From: DAIQRJ01 sp963708795
GTDB taxonomy: Bacteria > Actinomycetota > Actinomycetes > Propionibacteriales > DAIQRJ01
Length of the DNA stretch: 64,000 nt
Reading direction: 5' to 3'
NCBI GenBank assembly: GCA_963708795.1
Contig: CAVPUH010000012.1
Location: forward strand, 248,001 to 312,000
Shown here: one piece after another, positions 61,183 through 64,000 of the stretch
Position numbering within the stretch: position 1 is the stretch's first letter
How the letters are laid out: the number at the start of each line of letters is the position of its first letter
Notes under the pieces: model-generated
Database searches by the model: none
What the model saw: the letters and a program-made list of their open reading frames with translations, nothing else
What the model was told of the DNA's origin: nothing
Made by a program: the position numbers and the translations under genes

Positions 61183-64000
61183 GTGGGAATCAAGGTCGCG
61201 CTCGAGCATCGCACCGTATACCGGTTCGACCGGCTGAACTCCGTCCACCCCCATGTCATCCGACTGCGACCGGCGCCGCACTCACGCACCCCGATCGAGT
61301 CGTACTCGCTGGCCATCACGCCGGCCGACCACTTCATCAACTGGCAGCAGGATCCGTTCGGGAACTTCCTGGCCCGCGTGGTCTTCCCGGAGCCCAGCCG
61401 GGAGTTGTCGATCACCGTGGGACTCGTCGCCGATCTCGAGGTGTTCAACCCGTTCGACTTCTTCATCGAGGAGTACGCCGAGACCTATGGCTTCCGGTAT
61501 CCGGCCGAGCTGGCCGCCGACCTCGAGCCGTATCTGCGTCACGTCGACGAGGGACCTCCCGGCAGCGGACCGGGGCCGGCGATCAAGGGCTGGCTCCGGC
61601 GGTTCCCGATCGCGGCCGACACTCCCATCGTCACGTTCCTCGTGCAGCTCAACGCGGCGGTGCAACGCGACATCGCCTACTCGGTGCGGATGGAGCCCGG
61701 TGTCCAGACCCCCGACGACACGCTGCTGTCGAGGATCGGGTCGTGCCGGGACTCCTCCTGGCTGCTCGTCTCGCTGCTCCGCGAACTCGGTCTCGCCGCG
61801 CGCTTCGTCTCGGGCTACCTCGTCCAGCTGACGTCGGACACCCCGGCGCTCGACGGCCCGAGCGGCCCGGTCGCGGACTTCACCGACCTGCACGCGTGGG
61901 CGGAGGTCTACATCCCCGGCGCGGGCTGGATCGGCATGGACCCGACGTCGGGACTGTTCGCCGGCGAGGGGCACATCCCGCTCTCGGCCACCCCGCATCC
62001 CGCCACCGCCGCCGCGATCACCGGGACGACCGGGGTCGCGGTCACCACGATGGAGTTCTCGAACACGGTCACCCGGATCCACGAGGACCCGCGGGTCACG
62101 CTGCCCTACGACGCCGACCAGTGGTCGGCGATCGAGGCGCTCGGTGCGGCGGTCGACGCGCGGCTGGCCGCCGGCGACGTGCGTCTCACGATGGGCGGCG
62201 AACCGACGTTCGTGTCGATCGACGACTTCGTGTCGGAGCAGTGGACGACCGAGGCGGACGGCCTCCACAAGCGCGAGCGGGCCGGCAAGCTCGCCAACCG
62301 GCTCAAAGCGGTCTTCGCCGGCGGCGGGATCGTCCACCGCGGACAGGGGAAGTGGTACCCGGGGGAGCCGCTGCCGCGCTGGCAGATCACGCTCAACTGG
62401 CGCACCGACGGCCTGCCGATGTGGAACGACCCCGCCCTGTTCGCCGATCCGTGGGCCGAGATCGAGGACGACGCCTTCGCTCCCGGCTCGGCCGATCCGG
62501 GTGCGGCACGCCGGTTCGCCGCCGCCGTCACGGCCGCGTTCGACCTTCCCCCGGCCCAGGCCAGGGCGGCTTTCGAGGACCCGGTGGCCCGGCTGTCCCA
62601 GGCCCTGCGTCAGCCAGGTGGCGACCCGCCGGCGGACGACCTGGACGAGACGGCCGATTCCATCCAGGCGCGGGCTGCGCTGGCCCAGCGGCTCGACGAG
62701 ACCGTGCGGGAGCCGACGGCCTGGGTGCTTCCGCTGCACCGGGTGATCGACGGTCCCGAGCCGGACGTCGCCGACGAGGACGCCGACACCGAGGGCGCTG
62801 ACACCGAGGACGACCCGCGTGCCGGCGTGCCGGACGGCACCGACTGGGCCAGCGCGGACTGGCGGTTGCGGCGCGGACGCCTCGTGCTGGTGCCTGGCGA
62901 CTCGCCGGCAGGTCTGCGACTTCCACTCGACTCCATCTCGTGGTCACCGCCGGAGTCCGCGACGGTCACCGACCCGCTCGCCGAGCGTGAGTTCCTCCCG
63001 GTCCCGGCGAGCTGGGCGATCACCCCGCCGCGCGCAGTCGTGGTGCCGGCCGACGGAGCCCCGCCGACGGCGCTGGTGGCCGAGGTGCGCGGCGGTCACC
63101 TGTACGTGTTCCTCCCGCCGTTGGAGGACCTGGACGGCTTCGTCGAGTTGATCGCGATCGTCGAGAAGGCTGCCGCGCAGGTGGGGACACCGCTCGTCCT
63201 CGAGGGTTACGGCCCGCCTGTGGACCCCCGGCTGCAGTCGCTGTCCGTCACCCCGGACCCCGGCGTCATCGAGGTCAACGTGCAGCCGACGGGGAGCTGG
63301 CACGACCAGTCTGCGCTCGCCTCGGTGCTCTACGAGGAGGCCAGGCAGACCCGGCTCGGCACCGAGACGTTCGCCGTCGACGGCTCGCACGCAGGGACGG
63401 GTGGGGGCAACCACATCACCCTGGGCGGAACCACTCCGGCCGACTCGCCACTGCTGCGCCGGCCCGACCTCCTCGTCTCACTGCTCACCTACTGGCAGCG
63501 CCATCCGTCGCTGTCGTACCTGTTCTCCGGGCGGTTCATCGGCCCCACGTCCCAGGCGCCGCGCGCCGACGAGGGCCGCGCGGAGACGCTGTACGAATTG
63601 GAGATCGCCTTCGGCGAGATCGCGCGACTGACGGCCGCGGACGGCTCCGTGTCGCCCTGGGTGGTGGACCGTGCGCTCCGGCACCTGCTCACCGACATCA
63701 CCGGGAACACCCACCGGGCCGAGTTCTGCATCGACAAGCTCTACAGCCCGGACTCCGCGCGCGGTCGCCTCGGACTGCTCGAACTGCGCGGCTTCGAGAT
63801 GCCGCCGCACTACCGGATGGCGCTCGTCCAGGCACTGCTGGTGCGCTCGCTGGTCGCCCGATTCTGGGCCGAGCCGCTGCGGGCACCGCTCATCCGGCAC
63901 GGCGAGAACCTGCACGGACGTCACCTCCTTCCCCACTTCGTCATCGCCGACATCGTGGAGGTGGCCGCCGATCTGCGAGCACACGGGATCGACTTCGAGA
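61183..64000 (+). CDS. Transglutaminase-like/DUF2126 protein (3' truncated by window)
   Basis: At least 939 residues. The N-terminal domain begins VALEHRTVYRFDR, then a transglutaminase core with Cys188 (IGSCRDSSWL), His237 (LHAWAEV) and Asp253 (GMDPTSG). The C-terminal part from about residue 330 (LTMGGEPTF) is the large DUF2126 domain. In actinobacteria such proteins usually cluster with a circularly permuted ATP-grasp and an alpha-E domain protein, likely for ligase or protease-like peptide modification; those genes would lie past the window. The frame is intact to the window end. Confidence 0.85.
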   Translation, partial: MGIKVALEHRTVYRFDRLNSVHPHVIRLRPAPHSRTPIESYSLAITPADHFINWQQDPFGNFLARVVFPEPSRELSITVGLVADLEVFNPFDFFIEEYAETYGFRYPAELAADLEPYLRHVDEGPPGSGPGPAIKGWLRRFPIAADTPIVTFLVQLNAAVQRDIAYSVRMEPGVQTPDDTLLSRIGSCRDSSWLLVSLLRELGLAARFVSGYLVQLTSDTPALDGPSGPVADFTDLHAWAEVYIPGAGWIGMDPTSGLFAGEGHIPLSATPHPATAAAITGTTGVAVTTMEFSNTVTRIHEDPRVTLPYDADQWSAIEALGAAVDARLAAGDVRLTMGGEPTFVSIDDFVSEQWTTEADGLHKRERAGKLANRLKAVFAGGGIVHRGQGKWYPGEPLPRWQITLNWRTDGLPMWNDPALFADPWAEIEDDAFAPGSADPGAARRFAAAVTAAFDLPPAQARAAFEDPVARLSQALRQPGGDPPADDLDETADSIQARAALAQRLDETVREPTAWVLPLHRVIDGPEPDVADEDADTEGADTEDDPRAGVPDGTDWASADWRLRRGRLVLVPGDSPAGLRLPLDSISWSPPESATVTDPLAEREFLPVPASWAITPPRAVVVPADGAPPTALVAEVRGGHLYVFLPPLEDLDGFVELIAIVEKAAAQVGTPLVLEGYGPPVDPRLQSLSVTPDPGVIEVNVQPTGSWHDQSALASVLYEEARQTRLGTETFAVDGSHAGTGGGNHITLGGTTPADSPLLRRPDLLVSLLTYWQRHPSLSYLFSGRFIGPTSQAPRADEGRAETLYELEIAFGEIARLTAADGSVSPWVVDRALRHLLTDITGNTHRAEFCIDKLYSPDSARGRLGLLELRGFEMPPHYRMALVQALLVRSLVARFWAEPLRAPLIRHGENLHGRHLLPHFVIADIVEVAADLRAHGIDFE

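Overview
The window is a GC-rich, gene-dense actinobacterial chromosome segment. Evidence: frequent GTG/TTG starts; GTGA/ATGA stop-start overlaps; the order tRNA-Thr, tRNA-Met, rpmG, hadA-like, hadB-like, murB and then tRNA-Trp, secE, nusG, rplK, rplA; a NusG with an acidic N-terminal extension; an rpoB starting with TTG like the mycobacterial gene; and an RpoC NADFDGD motif. I see no rRNA, insertion sequence, prophage or CRISPR array. Family or genus cannot be resolved from the sequence alone.

Layout. 1-6.1 kb: the end of the NADH dehydrogenase operon (nuoL, nuoM, nuoN) and a long-chain polyprenyl diphosphate synthase, probably for menaquinone. 6.2-13.5 kb, minus strand: two paralogous membrane-anchored proteins flanking a VOC-fold protein, an LLM-type flavin oxidoreductase, RarD, and the 2-oxoacid:ferredoxin oxidoreductase KorAB. 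13.7-17.0 kb: an M48-like membrane peptidase, a MarR regulator with an operator palindrome in its promoter, its coupled but frameshifted MFS exporter, and YajQ. 17.1-24.9 kb: tRNA-Tyr, a nitroreductase, tRNA-Thr, tRNA-Met, rpmG, a membrane protein, two MaoC-fold dehydratase subunits, murB, a Nudix hydrolase, a TMEM175-type channel, a double GNAT protein, adenosine deaminase and tRNA-Trp.

24.9-45.7 kb: the transcription and translation core (secE, nusG, rplK, rplA, a frameshifted lipoprotein gene, rplJ, rplL, rpoB, rpoC, rpsL, rpsG, fusA, tuf). Two things interrupt it. One is an unclassified tandem array of 81-bp units between rplL and rpoB. The other is a four-gene cassette between rpoC and rpsL that looks like a type VII (ESX/WXG100) secretion substrate locus. 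46.1-58.8 kb: the S10-spc ribosomal protein operons (rpsJ to rplO), then secY, adk and map. 58.8-64 kb: a DUF1707 protein, an S9 peptidase, and a large transglutaminase/DUF2126 protein cut by the window end.

The most unusual observations are the 81-bp array, the WXG100/EspC-like cassette inside the rpoC-rpsL interval, an S12 protein carrying Arg at the position of the streptomycin-related Lys88, a MarR palindrome between -35 and -10 of a probably leaderless gene, and four apparent +1 frameshifts in accessory genes, two of them at the same octamer. The frameshifts may be real decay or sequence errors.
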